From: Labrys sp. WJW
GTDB taxonomy: Bacteria > Pseudomonadota > Alphaproteobacteria > Rhizobiales > Labraceae
DNA length: 64,000 nucleotides
Reading direction: 5' to 3'
Assembly: GCF_001676615.1 (NCBI RefSeq)
Contig: NZ_LYXZ01000033.1
Location: 86,400 to 150,399, forward strand
In this document: piece by piece, positions 24,495 to 33,549 of the stretch
Position numbering within the stretch: position 1 is the first letter of the stretch
Layout of the letters: the number at the start of each line of letters is the position of its first letter
Position numbers and translations under genes: made by a program
The notes under the pieces: generated by a model
What the model was told of the DNA's origin: nothing
Databases searched by the model: none
The model's input: the letters and a program-made list of their open reading frames with translations, nothing else

Positions 24495-27400
24495 TCAGCT
24501 TTCGGACGGATTTTGCGGGTCCAGCGCGACGATGTCGACGGCCGGCCCCAGGCGTTCGCGGGCGATCTCCATCACATGGCGGTGGTGGGTGAACAGGATC
24601 TTCTGGAGCCCCGATTCCTTGGCCGCCAGTACCTGCAGCGCAGCGGCGACGCGCTCTTCGTCGAAGGTCATCACCAAATCGTCGCCGACGAAAGGCGGTA
24701 CCTCGCGCCGTGCCGCCATGGCTTCGAGATGGGCGAGGCGGAGCGACAGATAGAGCTGGTCCCGCGTGCCCTCGCTCAGGCCGCCGATGTCGGTGGTGCC
24801 CCCATCGGGCCGGCGCGCGGCAAGGCGCAGCCTGTCGGCCTCGTCATAGAGCGTGGCGATGCCGGCAAAGCCGCCAGCCGTGATGGTGGCGAACAGGCCG
24901 CCCGCCCGCGCAATCAATGGCCCCTGCTCGGAACGGAGCTGGCGTTCCAGCCCTGCCTCCAGCAGCAGGGAGGCCGTCTTCAGCACCAGATAGTCATGGG
25001 TGATGCGGGCAAGGTCGCTGCGGGCATCCTCCAGCGCCTGGGCGGCCCCGGCCGCGCCGGCCTCCCGCTCGATCGCCTCGCGCCGCCGCCGCAAGTCCCC
25101 GAGGGTGAGAGCCGCCTGCTTGTCCGCTTCGATCAGGCCGTTGAGCTCGGCCTGCACGGCCTCGCTCTCGCCCGCGGCCTCGTCGATGCCGATCTCGGCC
25201 GCCTCGGCCCGCAACGCGCCCTCTTCCAGGCCATCGCCCTGCCCGCCGAGTTCGGCCCGCGCTGCGGCGAGTTCGCGCTCGAGGCCGGCGCGCAGCGTGA
25301 GATCGGCGGCAAGCGCGGCAAGCCCTGCGGCCTCGCAGCCAGCCGTAGCGGCCAGTCCGGCAATGGCTTCGTCATGGCCTGTTTGAGCCGCCTCCGCCTT
25401 GGCCAGCGCGGCGCGGTAGCGATCCAGGCCCTCCCGTGCGGTGCGCCGCCGGATCGCCGCGTCGCGAGCCGCCGTCAGCGCCGCCATCAGGCCGAAAGCG
25501 GTCTCCGCCGGCTCGCCGCTCGCCTCGGAAGGGAGCTTGTCGACCAGGCCGGCGGCCCGCTGCGCGAAGGTTGTGCGATCGTCGAGAATGCTGGCGATCC
25601 GGTGCTCCAGGCTGCCGAGCTGGGCCAGCTTGCCCTGCGCGGCGATCCACAGCTCACTCGCCTTGGCGGCTTCCTGGGGGCTCGCCTCCGGTGCCAGCCC
25701 GAGAACGGCGAGCGCCGCCACCCAATCCGACTGGGTGGCGGCACGCGCGGCCTCGGCCGCTTCCTGCGATTTTTCGGCCCGGGCAAGCTCGGCCCGGCTC
25801 GCTTCGAGTTGATCGGCGAGCGAGCGGGCCTCCCGAGCGCCGAGTTCGAGCGCGGCGAGACCATCCTCGATCAGCCGCGCAAGGCTGGGCAGGCTTTGCG
25901 TCGACGCACCGGCAATGCCGATTTCGACGGCAAGCGCCTCGAGGCCGGGCCGCTCCCCGGACAGACGCCGCTGGCCCCGCTCGATCCTGAGTTCCAGATC
26001 CCGCAGCGCCTGGCGTTCCTCGCGCAGCCGGGCGAGCTCCGCCAGAAAGCGGCGCATCGCTGCTGGCGTCCCCGCCTGGCAGCCGAGCGGTGCGAACAGG
26101 GTCTGCCAGGCCTGACCGACCTGCTCGCTTTCCCGCAAACGCGCCGCGATCCCGGCCTCGGTCTGGGCAAGAGCCGCAGCATCCTTGTCGCGCGTCCGAC
26201 GAACCACCTCTCGTCGAGCCAGATGCTCGGCCTGCGCCAGCCTGCGGTCGGCAAGGTCGTCCACGGCAGCGACGATCTTGCGATAGGCCTTCGCTGCCGC
26301 CGCCGAGGGTTGGCTGAGGACGGCCTCGAACAAAGCATCGCGCTCCGACCGTTCGCGGGCCAGCATGGCATCGTCGATCAGTCCATCCCTGCCCTCGGCC
26401 TGGGCCAGGAGCGCGTCGGCTTCTGCCAGGGCCTCCCGCAGCCGCCGGACTTCGGCTTCCTGTTCCCGGGCCGTGCTCTCCAGAGCCGCCAGGGCCCGCT
26501 CAGCCTGGGTGATCGCCTCCTCGGACGGCTCGCGCCAGACCCAGAGCTTGTGCTCGTCCGGCACGGCCGGCGACAACCGGGCCAACCTGTCTTGCTGGAG
26601 GGCGCGGCGCCGTGCCAACTCGCCTTCCTGCTCCTCGATGGTGCCGGCTTCCGCCAAAACGGGCTGCATGGCTTTCAGGCGCTGGCGCAGGGGACTGGGA
26701 TCGGCGCTCGCCTGGACGGCAGCCGTCTTGCGGTGCAGTGCCTCGATCGTTTCGCGGGCCCGTTCAGCGGCGCGAGCGCTTTCGCCCGCCTCCCGCTCGA
26801 TCTCGCGCCGGCGTTCGGCCAGCACGCGGATACGTTCGAGGGCAAGGTCATCCGGGCTCAGGGCCGAAAGGGCGGCCCGATCCTTCTGACCGAGCCGGCG
26901 GGCGAGACCGTCGAGGTCATCGGCGATTTCCCGTGCCTCCGCCTCCCGGCGCGGCAGGTCCAGCATCGCCTTGGCCAGGGCGGCGCGCTCCTCGTTGAGG
27001 GCCGTGATCGCCTCGCCTGCCGCCAGCACATCGTCATCGACGGTGATCGCAGCCAGGGCCCGCTCGGCATCGTCCACCTCGCGCGCCAGGCGGGCCATGG
27101 CCTCGCGGCCGGTCTCGGCCCGGGCCAGCGCCCCCTCGATCTCGGCGGCAAAACCATCGGGCAGATCCGGCCGAGCCTCGAGAGCAGCCAGGGCCGCCTC
27201 GGCCTTGCCGATCCGGGCGAGCAGGGGAGCGACGCGGCGGACGCGATCGATGCGGGCACGCCGGATTCCGGCCTGGCGCAGCTGCTCGGCCAGGGCACGC
27301 GCCCGCGCTTCCCCGGCCTCGATCTCGGTTTCGAGCGATCGCACGTCGTCGGCTCGCAGCGACTGCTCGCGCAGCGCCCGGCGGGCCTGATCGTAGCGCT

Positions 27401-27959
27401 CCTGCGCCTCATAGAAGGCGCGCTTGTTCGACCTGCGCGCCCCGAACAACCCGTCCGCCTCGCTCTCCAGCCCGGCGCGGACCGAAACCAGGGTCTTCAG
27501 GCCGGAGGCGGCGGCGAACAGGCTTTCGCCCACTTCGCCTTCGGCCGCCAACATCTGGCGGGCGCCCTCGCGCAGGCCGGCCTGGTCGAGCCCGAAGGCG
27601 GCCAGGAAGACCTCGCGCGAGATGCCGCTCAGCAGCGGTTCGAGCAGCCCGTCGTCGAGCGGCGCGTCTTCGGCATCGGTGAGGGAATTCTTCAGCCGCT
27701 TGCGCCGCCAGAACCGCAAGGCGCTGCCATCGACGTGCTGCAGCTCGGCACCGATCTTCAGATCCTCGTAGCGATGCCTGAAATTGGCGGGGCTGCGCGG
27801 CTCGAAGCCATAGAGCAGGTCGGTGATCGCCGACAGTGCCGAGCTCTTGCCGGCCTCGTTCGGGCCATAGACGATGTGCAGATCGGCATCGGGGCGAAAC
27901 TCGAGACGCGTCCCGGTGAAGGGGCCGTAGCGGTCGAGATCGAGGCGGGTGAGCTTCAT
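24495..27959 (-). CDS. yhaN: YhaN-like SMC/Rad50-type AAA ATPase
   Basis: A 1154-residue protein. The N-terminus holds Walker A in YGPNEAGKSS. Extended Ala/Glu/Arg-rich coiled coils fill about residues 180-1000, and the C-terminus carries the signature LSEGTRDQLYLSLR and a Walker B-like segment at DDLVMTFDEERV. This is the split-ATPase layout of Rad50/SbcC, closest in pattern to YhaN. The metallophosphoesterase gene just upstream overlaps it by ATGA, and the pair resembles SbcCD/YhaNO complexes that process DNA ends. A long antisense open frame on the plus strand is composition-driven only. Confidence 0.88.
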   Translation of the reverse strand: MKLTRLDLDRYGPFTGTRLEFRPDADLHIVYGPNEAGKSSALSAITDLLYGFEPRSPANFRHRYEDLKIGAELQHVDGSALRFWRRKRLKNSLTDAEDAPLDDGLLEPLLSGISREVFLAAFGLDQAGLREGARQMLAAEGEVGESLFAAASGLKTLVSVRAGLESEADGLFGARRSNKRAFYEAQERYDQARRALREQSLRADDVRSLETEIEAGEARARALAEQLRQAGIRRARIDRVRRVAPLLARIGKAEAALAALEARPDLPDGFAAEIEGALARAETGREAMARLAREVDDAERALAAITVDDDVLAAGEAITALNEERAALAKAMLDLPRREAEAREIADDLDGLARRLGQKDRAALSALSPDDLALERIRVLAERRREIEREAGESARAAERARETIEALHRKTAAVQASADPSPLRQRLKAMQPVLAEAGTIEEQEGELARRRALQQDRLARLSPAVPDEHKLWVWREPSEEAITQAERALAALESTAREQEAEVRRLREALAEADALLAQAEGRDGLIDDAMLARERSERDALFEAVLSQPSAAAAKAYRKIVAAVDDLADRRLAQAEHLARREVVRRTRDKDAAALAQTEAGIAARLRESEQVGQAWQTLFAPLGCQAGTPAAMRRFLAELARLREERQALRDLELRIERGQRRLSGERPGLEALAVEIGIAGASTQSLPSLARLIEDGLAALELGAREARSLADQLEASRAELARAEKSQEAAEAARAATQSDWVAALAVLGLAPEASPQEAAKASELWIAAQGKLAQLGSLEHRIASILDDRTTFAQRAAGLVDKLPSEASGEPAETAFGLMAALTAARDAAIRRRTAREGLDRYRAALAKAEAAQTGHDEAIAGLAATAGCEAAGLAALAADLTLRAGLERELAAARAELGGQGDGLEEGALRAEAAEIGIDEAAGESEAVQAELNGLIEADKQAALTLGDLRRRREAIEREAGAAGAAQALEDARSDLARITHDYLVLKTASLLLEAGLERQLRSEQGPLIARAGGLFATITAGGFAGIATLYDEADRLRLAARRPDGGTTDIGGLSEGTRDQLYLSLRLAHLEAMAARREVPPFVGDDLVMTFDEERVAAALQVLAAKESGLQKILFTHHRHVMEIARERLGPAVDIVALDPQNPSES

Positions 27960-29212
27960 GCCGCCTCTCCGGCACCCGCCTTGCCGCCCCGGCGTAGCCT
28001 TGCCAGGGCGACGGCGCGCGCCTCGTCCACCAGCCCGGTGCCGATCTCCTCGCCGCGCACGGCCTGGCGGACCTCGTCCGGCAATTTGGCGAGGATGTCC
28101 TCGATGATACCGGCCAGGCCCGCTTCGAAATCCGGTTCGGTCTCCAGCCCGGCCAGGAGGCCCTGCGGATCGGCGAAGCCGACGGTTTCGTCCAGCGCGA
28201 TCTGCGGGGGCGCGGTGGCAAGCTCGATGCGCTCGATATAGAGCCGCTCGCTCACCCGGTCGGCTGCCGCCTGGATCTCGGCCCGCAAATGCTGGGCGTC
28301 TGCGGCAAGCCCGTCATGGGCCGGTGTTTCACCCGTCAGCGTCAGGCGCAGGGCGAGCGGGCGCTCGCCCGCCGCATCGATTTCCTGCCGCAAAGCAGTC
28401 TCGACCCGGGCCAGCACCTCGGCCAGCGTCGCCGCCTCGCCGATTGCGACGCGGCGATGGCTCCAGCGCGCCTTATCGAGCACCAAGGGCGTCAGCGAGG
28501 CGACGGCCCCGTCCTCGACCTCCACCAGCATGGCGCCTTTCGGCCCGCTTTCGCGCACATGCCGCCCCTGGAGATTGCCGGGGAAGACGACATGAGGATC
28601 GGTGGCGACGATTTCGGCCGCATGGATATGGCCGAGCGCCCAGTAGTCGTAGTTGCGGGCCTTGAGATCGGTGAGGGTGCAGGGCGCGTAGGAGGCATGG
28701 CCGGCCCGGCCGTCCAGGGAGGTATGGAGCAAACCGAGATTGAACCAGCCCACGCGTGCCGGCGGAAAATCGCGTACGATATTATCGCTCAGGGAACGCT
28801 CGGCGAAACTGCGTCCATGCAAGGCGACCTTCAGCTCGGGCAGCTCCAGGGTCTCGGCCTTTCGGGTGCCGAAGGAATGCACCAAAGCAGGCAGCGTCAC
28901 CTTGCGCGAGATCTGGCTCTCGGCGTCGTGATTGCCCTGGATCAAGAAGGTGGGAATGCCGGCGCGCGACAGCCGCGCCAGCTGGGCGGCGAAGAACAGG
29001 CCGGTGTGATAGTCGCGCCAGTCGCCGTCATAGACATCGCCCGAGATCACCAGGAAAGCTGCCTGCCGAGCCAGCACCTCGTCGATCAGCGCCTCGAAGG
29101 CCTCGCGCGTCGCCCGGGCAAACAGCGTCGCCAGCTCGGGCTGGCGGGCCGTCAGTCCATGCATGGGGCTGTCGAGATGCAGATCGGCGGCGTGGACGAA
29201 GCGAAAGCGCAT
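27956..29212 (-). CDS. yhaO: YhaO-like DNA repair metallophosphoesterase (SbcD/Mre11 type)
   Basis: A 418-residue phosphodiesterase. The metal motifs are in order: HAADLHLDSPM, SGDVYDGDW, GNHDAE and LGHIHA. The C-terminal 200 residues are less conserved and likely contact the ATPase. It is the probable nuclease subunit for the overlapping YhaN-like gene; SbcD/Mre11 relatives cut hairpins and broken DNA ends. The ATG at 29212 is chosen because the upstream frame to 29455 contains the C-family palindrome and the DUF1993 gene on the same strand. Confidence 0.88.
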   Translation of the reverse strand: MRFRFVHAADLHLDSPMHGLTARQPELATLFARATREAFEALIDEVLARQAAFLVISGDVYDGDWRDYHTGLFFAAQLARLSRAGIPTFLIQGNHDAESQISRKVTLPALVHSFGTRKAETLELPELKVALHGRSFAERSLSDNIVRDFPPARVGWFNLGLLHTSLDGRAGHASYAPCTLTDLKARNYDYWALGHIHAAEIVATDPHVVFPGNLQGRHVRESGPKGAMLVEVEDGAVASLTPLVLDKARWSHRRVAIGEAATLAEVLARVETALRQEIDAAGERPLALRLTLTGETPAHDGLAADAQHLRAEIQAAADRVSERLYIERIELATAPPQIALDETVGFADPQGLLAGLETEPDFEAGLAGIIEDILAKLPDEVRQAVRGEEIGTGLVDEARAVALARLRRGGKAGAGEAA

Positions 29213-29259
29213 CAGCGCTTTTAGGATCGATTGCAGCGCTTTGTCGAGGTGGCTTTCCC

Positions 29260-29337
29260 GGGACCGCAGGCGTCTCGCCTGCCTCTTTTTCTTCGAGCAT
29301 TGCGGTTCGAAGATGCAGGCGAGACGCCTGCGGTCCC
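29260..29337. repeat. Intergenic palindromic element, copy 4 of 7
   Basis: Perfect 23-bp arms: 29260-29282 and 29315-29337. Each arm holds a mini-hairpin GCAGGCG-(TCT/AGA)-CGCCTGC. The loop contains TTCGAAGA-like words. It lies 11 bp beyond the DUF1993 stop. Confidence 0.88.
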
Positions 29338-29348
29338 AGAAGGGCCCG

Positions 29349-29861
29349 TCAATCGAACAGCGGGCCGAGATAATCCTTCTTACTGAGCTCCACGCCGTTG
29401 GCGCGCAGGATGGCGTAGGCGGTGGTGGCGTGGAAAAAGAAATTCGGCAGGGCATAGAAGTTGAGATAGTCGTCGGGCTTCAATTCGCGTTGCGTGCCGG
29501 CGATCTTCAGGCTGATCACGCGCTCGCCGCCGGCCTCGACAGCGGCCTGCGGCACGGAGCGGATGAACTCCAATGTCCTCGCGATGCGCGAGCGCAGCTC
29601 GGCGAAATCCTTCTCGTCATCGTTGAATTTCGGCGCCTCCACGCCGGAAAGCCGCGCCACGCAGAGCTTGGCGAAATCGCAGCTCGTGCTGACCTGGCGC
29701 GAAAGCGGCAGCATGTCGGCGGTGAGCCTCAACCCGCACATCACGGTCGGATCGATCTTCTTGGCCTCGGCAAAGGCGGCCGCCTTGTCGAGGATGGCCG
29801 AAAGCGCCTCCAAGGTGTGCACGAAGACCGGCACGGTGGCCTGATAATATGAAAGCGACAT
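29349..29861 (-). CDS. DUF1993 domain-containing protein
   Basis: A 170-residue cytoplasmic protein. The start MSLSYYQATVPVFVHTLEALSAIL and the late YALPNFFFHATTAYAILR segment are typical of DUF1993. This family resembles DinB-like four-helix bundles; its role is unknown. The ATG at 29861 follows a clear GAGGAACTC ribosome site. The longer frame to 30140 overlaps the glutaminase and is not real. It lies 76 bp downstream of glsA on the same strand, so the two may form an operon. Confidence 0.85.
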   Translation of the reverse strand: MSLSYYQATVPVFVHTLEALSAILDKAAAFAEAKKIDPTVMCGLRLTADMLPLSRQVSTSCDFAKLCVARLSGVEAPKFNDDEKDFAELRSRIARTLEFIRSVPQAAVEAGGERVISLKIAGTQRELKPDDYLNFYALPNFFFHATTAYAILRANGVELSKKDYLGPLFD

Positions 29862-29937
29862 GAGTTCCTCCGTGCCTGTTTTTGGCGGTGAGGGTGTTTT
29901 ACTCGGCCCGGCAGCCGATGGCCACGGCTTCTTCGCC

Positions 29938-30867
29938 TCACGCCCCGAAGATCGACCAGCCCATGCGGCGGGTGAGGGTCTCCAAGGCGATGCGGCCGAG
30001 ATGGGAATTGCCGTTGGCGTCGAGGCCCGGCGCCCACACCGCGATCGAGGCCTTGCCCGGCGCCACGGCGAGGATGCCGCCGCCCACGCCGCTCTTGCCG
30101 GGCAGGCCGACGCGATAGGCGAATTCGCCCGAGCCGTCATAATGGCCGCAGGTCAGCATGATCGAATTGATGCGGCGGGCCCGCTCGGCCTGCACCACAC
30201 GGTGGCCGGTGGAGGGATTGAGGCCCTGCCAGGCGAGGAACCGGCCTGCCATCGCCAGCTGCCGGCAGGACATCGCGATGGCGCAATGATGGAAATAGAC
30301 GCCGAGCGTATAGTCGACCGGATTGTCGAGCACGCCGAAGGATTTCATGTAGTTGGCGAGAGCCGCGTTGCGGAAGCCGGTGCGCTGCTCGGAGGCGGCC
30401 ACCGCCTCGTCGATGGCGATCGAGGGATCGTCGGCGAGGAAGCGCATGAAATGCAGGATCTCGCCCAGGGCCTCGCGCGGCTGGTGCCCGGAGAGGATCA
30501 GATCGGTGACGGCGATGGCGCCGGCATTGATGAAGGGATTGCGCGGGATACCCTTCTCGTTCTCCAGGAGCACGATCGAGTTGAAGGCGCTGCCCGAGGG
30601 CTCGCGTCCCACCCGGCGCCACAGCCGGTCGCCGGCCTTGCCGAGGGCGAGGGTCAGGGTGAAGACCTTGGAGATGCTCTGGATCGAGAAGGCGACGTCG
30701 CCGTCGCCGCCGACATGGGCATTGCCCCCGGCATCGATGACGGCAATGCCGAAATGCCTGGGGTCGATGCGGGCAAGCTCTGGAATATAGCTCGCCACCT
30801 CGCCGCGGTCGCTGCGCTCGGCCATCTCCTGCGCGATTTCGGTGACGATCTCATCAAGCTGGGGCAA
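29938..30867 (-). CDS. glsA: Glutaminase
   Basis: A 309-residue serine-dependent beta-lactamase-fold glutaminase that converts glutamine to glutamate and ammonia. The catalytic SxxK motif is in FSIQSISKVFTL, followed by RNPFINAGAIAVTD and GVYFHHCAIAMSC. The C-terminal GKSGVGGGI loop completes the active site. Length matches the family. It is transcribed toward the DUF1993 gene. Confidence 0.95.
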   Translation of the reverse strand: MPQLDEIVTEIAQEMAERSDRGEVASYIPELARIDPRHFGIAVIDAGGNAHVGGDGDVAFSIQSISKVFTLTLALGKAGDRLWRRVGREPSGSAFNSIVLLENEKGIPRNPFINAGAIAVTDLILSGHQPREALGEILHFMRFLADDPSIAIDEAVAASEQRTGFRNAALANYMKSFGVLDNPVDYTLGVYFHHCAIAMSCRQLAMAGRFLAWQGLNPSTGHRVVQAERARRINSIMLTCGHYDGSGEFAYRVGLPGKSGVGGGILAVAPGKASIAVWAPGLDANGNSHLGRIALETLTRRMGWSIFGA

Positions 30868-30956
30868 GGCGGGTCTCGGGTTTCGATGGCGGTCTTCTCC
30901 CTTAGCGCAAATCGGCGGCGGTTTGGGAAGAGGTGTCGACGAGCGAGCGCGGTGCT

Positions 30957-31105
30957 ACACCCCTCATCCGGCTGCCGCCACCTTCTCCCTCAAGGGGAGA
31001 AGGGATTTGAATGGGATAGCTTTACCTCTGTCAAAGCGCAGAACTAGCTCAGTAGGTCCCCTTCTCCCCTTGCGGGAGAAGGTCCCGGCAGGGGGATGAG
31101 GGGTG
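30957..31105. repeat. Long palindromic repeat (CCTTCTCC...GGAGAAGG type)
   Basis: The ACACCCCTCATCC arm pairs with GGATGAGGGGTG at 31094-31105. CACCTTCTCCCTCAAGGGGAGAAGG and CCCCTTCTCCCCTTGCGGGAGAAGG lie inside. It fills much of the 448-bp gap between divergent glsA and ffh. Relatives are at 2846 and 59781. Confidence 0.8.
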
Positions 31106-31210
31106 AAACACCCGCTTTCCTTGACTCTCGCCCCCATATCCCCTACATCCCGCCCCGTTCTTACACAGTAAGACGCCCTTCCGCCGACCATCCCTGGAGG
31201 ATGGAGGCCA

Positions 31211-31248
31211 ACGCCCGTCAGCGCGATGCGCCCACGGGCGTGTTTTGC
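31211..31248 (+). promoter_or_regulatory. Hairpin with U-run in the ffh leader
   Basis: ACGCCCGT at 31211-31218 pairs with 31234-31241 and is followed by GTTTTGC. It lies about 70 bp before ffh. It could terminate an upstream RNA or attenuate ffh; the sequence does not decide. Confidence 0.4.
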
Positions 31249-31315
31249 GTTGTGCGCCTTGCCTTGGAGGACGATGGCTCCGATATCTGCATCGAAGCCA
31301 AACAGGAAAAGACGA

Positions 31316-32872
31316 ATGTTCGATGGTCTCTCCGCACGTCTGTCCGATGTGCTCGACAAGCTCACCCGGCGTGGCGCCCTCACCGAGGCGGATGTCGGCG
31401 AAGCCATGCGCGAGATCCGCCGTGCGCTGATCGAGGCGGACGTCGCGCTCGACGTCGTGCGCTCCTTTACCGACAAGGTCCGCACCCGCGCCGTCGGCGC
31501 CGAGGTGCTGAAGTCGGTGACCCCCGGCCAGATGGTCGTCAAGATCGTCAACGACGTCCTGATCGAGACCCTCGGCGGCGAAGGCCAGGCCATCGACCTG
31601 CAGGCGGTGCCGCCGGTGCCGATCCTGATGGTCGGCCTGCAGGGCTCCGGCAAGACCACCACGACCGCCAAGATCGCCAAGCGCCTGACCGACAGATTCG
31701 GCAAGAAGGTGCTGCTGGCCTCGCTCGATACCCGCCGTCCCGCCGCCATGGAACAGCTTGCCGTACTCGGCAAGCAGGTGGACGTCTCCGTGCTGCCGAT
31801 CGTCGCGGGCCAGTCCGCCGTGCAGATCGCCAAGCGCGCCATGGATGCCGCCCGCTTCGGCGGCTACGACGTCGTCATGCTCGACACCGCTGGCCGCACC
31901 ACCGTCGACGAGGCGCTGATGGCCGAGGCCGCCGAGGTCAAGGCCGTCACTGAGCCGCATGAAGTGCTGCTGGTGGCCGACGCCCTCACCGGCCAGGACG
32001 CCGTCAACACCGCCCGTGCCTTCGACGGGCGCCTCGGCATCACCGGCATCGTGCTCACCCGCCTCGACGGCGATGGCCGCGGTGGTGCCGCTTTGTCGAT
32101 GCGCGCCGTCACCGGCAAGCCGATCAAGCTGGTCGGCACCGGCGAGAAGGTCGACGCGCTCGAAGATTTCCATCCTGCCCGCATCGCCAACCGCATCCTC
32201 GGCATGGGCGACATCGTCTCCCTGGTCGAGAAGGCCGCCGAGACGATCGACGCCGAGAAGGCCGCCAAGATTGCCGCCAAGATGCAGAAGGGCGCCTTCG
32301 ATCTCGACGATCTGCGCGAGCAGCTGGTCCAGATGGAGAAGATCGGCGGCATGTCCGGCATGCTCGGCCTGTTGCCCGGCATGGGCAAGATCAAGGACCA
32401 GCTCGCCAACGCCAATCTCGACGAGAAGCTGTTCAAGCGCCAGCGCGCCATCATCGAATCGATGACCCCCGAGGAGCGCCGCAAGCCCGATATCCTGAAG
32501 GCCTCCCGCAAGCGCCGCATCGCCGCCGGCTCCGGCACCTCGCCCGAGCAGATCAACCGCCTGCTGAAGATGCATATGCAGATGGCGGACATGATGAAGA
32601 AGATGGGCGGCGCCAAGAAGGGCGCGCTCGGCAAGATGGCCTCGATGTTCGGCCTGGGCGGCGGCATGCCGCAATTGCCGCCCGGTGCCCTCGACGCCCT
32701 CGCCAAGGGCCAGATGCCTGCGGGCATGCCCTCCGAAATGCCCAAGCTGCCGCCGCAGATGCCGAATTTCGGCCCGGGTGGCCCGAAACTGCCAGGCTTT
32801 CCCGGCCTCGGCGGACCGAAATTGCCGGGCGGCCTGCCGCCGGGCTTCCCCTTCGGCGGCAAGAAGAAATAG
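31316..32872 (+). CDS. ffh: Signal recognition particle protein
   Basis: A 518-residue SRP GTPase that brings nascent membrane proteins to FtsY. The N-G domain carries P-loop GLQGSGKTTTTAK (about residue 107), DTAGRT and TRLDGDGRGG. The methionine-rich M domain holds MEKIGGMSGMLGLLPGM and the RNA-binding SGTSPEQINRLLK. A Pro/Gly/Met-rich C-terminal extension of about 60 residues is normal for Rhizobiales. The ATG at 31316 is chosen because MFDGLSARL is the conserved N-terminus and AGGAAAAG precedes it. It opens the translation cluster. Confidence 0.97.
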   Translation: MFDGLSARLSDVLDKLTRRGALTEADVGEAMREIRRALIEADVALDVVRSFTDKVRTRAVGAEVLKSVTPGQMVVKIVNDVLIETLGGEGQAIDLQAVPPVPILMVGLQGSGKTTTTAKIAKRLTDRFGKKVLLASLDTRRPAAMEQLAVLGKQVDVSVLPIVAGQSAVQIAKRAMDAARFGGYDVVMLDTAGRTTVDEALMAEAAEVKAVTEPHEVLLVADALTGQDAVNTARAFDGRLGITGIVLTRLDGDGRGGAALSMRAVTGKPIKLVGTGEKVDALEDFHPARIANRILGMGDIVSLVEKAAETIDAEKAAKIAAKMQKGAFDLDDLREQLVQMEKIGGMSGMLGLLPGMGKIKDQLANANLDEKLFKRQRAIIESMTPEERRKPDILKASRKRRIAAGSGTSPEQINRLLKMHMQMADMMKKMGGAKKGALGKMASMFGLGGGMPQLPPGALDALAKGQMPAGMPSEMPKLPPQMPNFGPGGPKLPGFPGLGGPKLPGGLPPGFPFGGKKK

Positions 32873-32926
32873 CCGCCCGAAACCCTTTCACCTCACTGAC
32901 GAACACACTGACAAACGGAGTTACCC

Positions 32927-33292
32927 ATGTCCCTCAAGATCCGTCTCGCCCGCCGCGGCGCCAAGAAGCGTCCGTTCTACGCGGTCGTCGTTGCCGATTC
33001 GCGCTCCCCGCGCGATGGCCGCTTCATCGAGAAGCTCGGCACCTATGACCCGATGATCGCCAAGGATTCGGGCAAGTCGCGCTGGACCGTCGATCTGGAA
33101 GCCGCCAAGACCTGGATCGCCAAGGGCGCCCAGCCGACCGACCGCGTGCTGCGTCATTTCGCCGATGCCGGCCTGCTGACCCGCGAAGCCCGCAGCAACC
33201 CGGTCAAGGCCGTTCCCGGCAAGAAGGCGCAGGACCGCGCCGCCGAGAAGGCCAAGAAGGCCGAGGCTGCCGCCGCCGAAGCGGCCGAGTAA
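32927..33292 (+). CDS. rpsP: 30S ribosomal protein S16
   Basis: A 121-residue protein. The conserved N-terminus is MSLKIRLARRGAKKRPFYAV and the middle has EKLGTYDPM. The Lys/Ala/Glu-rich C-terminal tail of about 40 residues is an extension typical of alphaproteobacterial S16. It is separated from ffh by 54 bp. Confidence 0.98.
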   Translation: MSLKIRLARRGAKKRPFYAVVVADSRSPRDGRFIEKLGTYDPMIAKDSGKSRWTVDLEAAKTWIAKGAQPTDRVLRHFADAGLLTREARSNPVKAVPGKKAQDRAAEKAKKAEAAAAEAAE

Positions 33293-33324
33293 GCTCGGAC
33301 CAAGCCAGATATGGCGCGGTTTCA

Positions 33325-33521
33325 GCGCACACAATTTGTGTGCGCGACCTCCCCCACGAAGCTGGGGGAGGTGGGCTTGCGCAGCAAGCTCGGAGGGGGT
33401 GCAGCCAGAATGGAGCGCATGAAACGAGACTTTGGGTCTGCGGTTCTCGAGCTCCATTCTGGCTGCACCCCCTCCGTCACGACTTCGTCGCGACACCTCC
33501 CCCAGCTTCGTGGGGGAGGTC
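33325..33521. repeat. Cruciform-forming palindrome inside the rpsP-rimM gap
   Basis: First comes a near-perfect palindrome with 10-bp arms (33325-33345). Then 33346-33373 and 33494-33521 are perfect 28-bp complements, and each of these is itself partly palindromic. Inside them, 33391-33416 and 33451-33476 are perfect 26-bp complements. The whole would fold as a very stable RNA or cruciform DNA, with no T-run after it. Confidence 0.9.
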
Positions 33522-33549
33522 TGCTGTGCCTTTTATTGCAAGGTCCCCC

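Noticed and set aside
24513..28241. 1242-codon open frame on the plus strand opposite the YhaN/YhaO genes
   Set aside because: GC-rich third positions keep the antisense frame open; the minus strand has clear ATPase and phosphoesterase motifs, and the plus frame has none.
29213..29455. Longer start for the YhaO-like gene
   Set aside because: The extension runs through the palindrome and the DUF1993 coding end; conserved HAADLHLD begins right after 29212.
33346..33521. Possible intrinsic terminator or CRISPR-like array between rpsP and rimM
   Set aside because: No T-run follows and there are no regular spacers; it is a nested inverted repeat.
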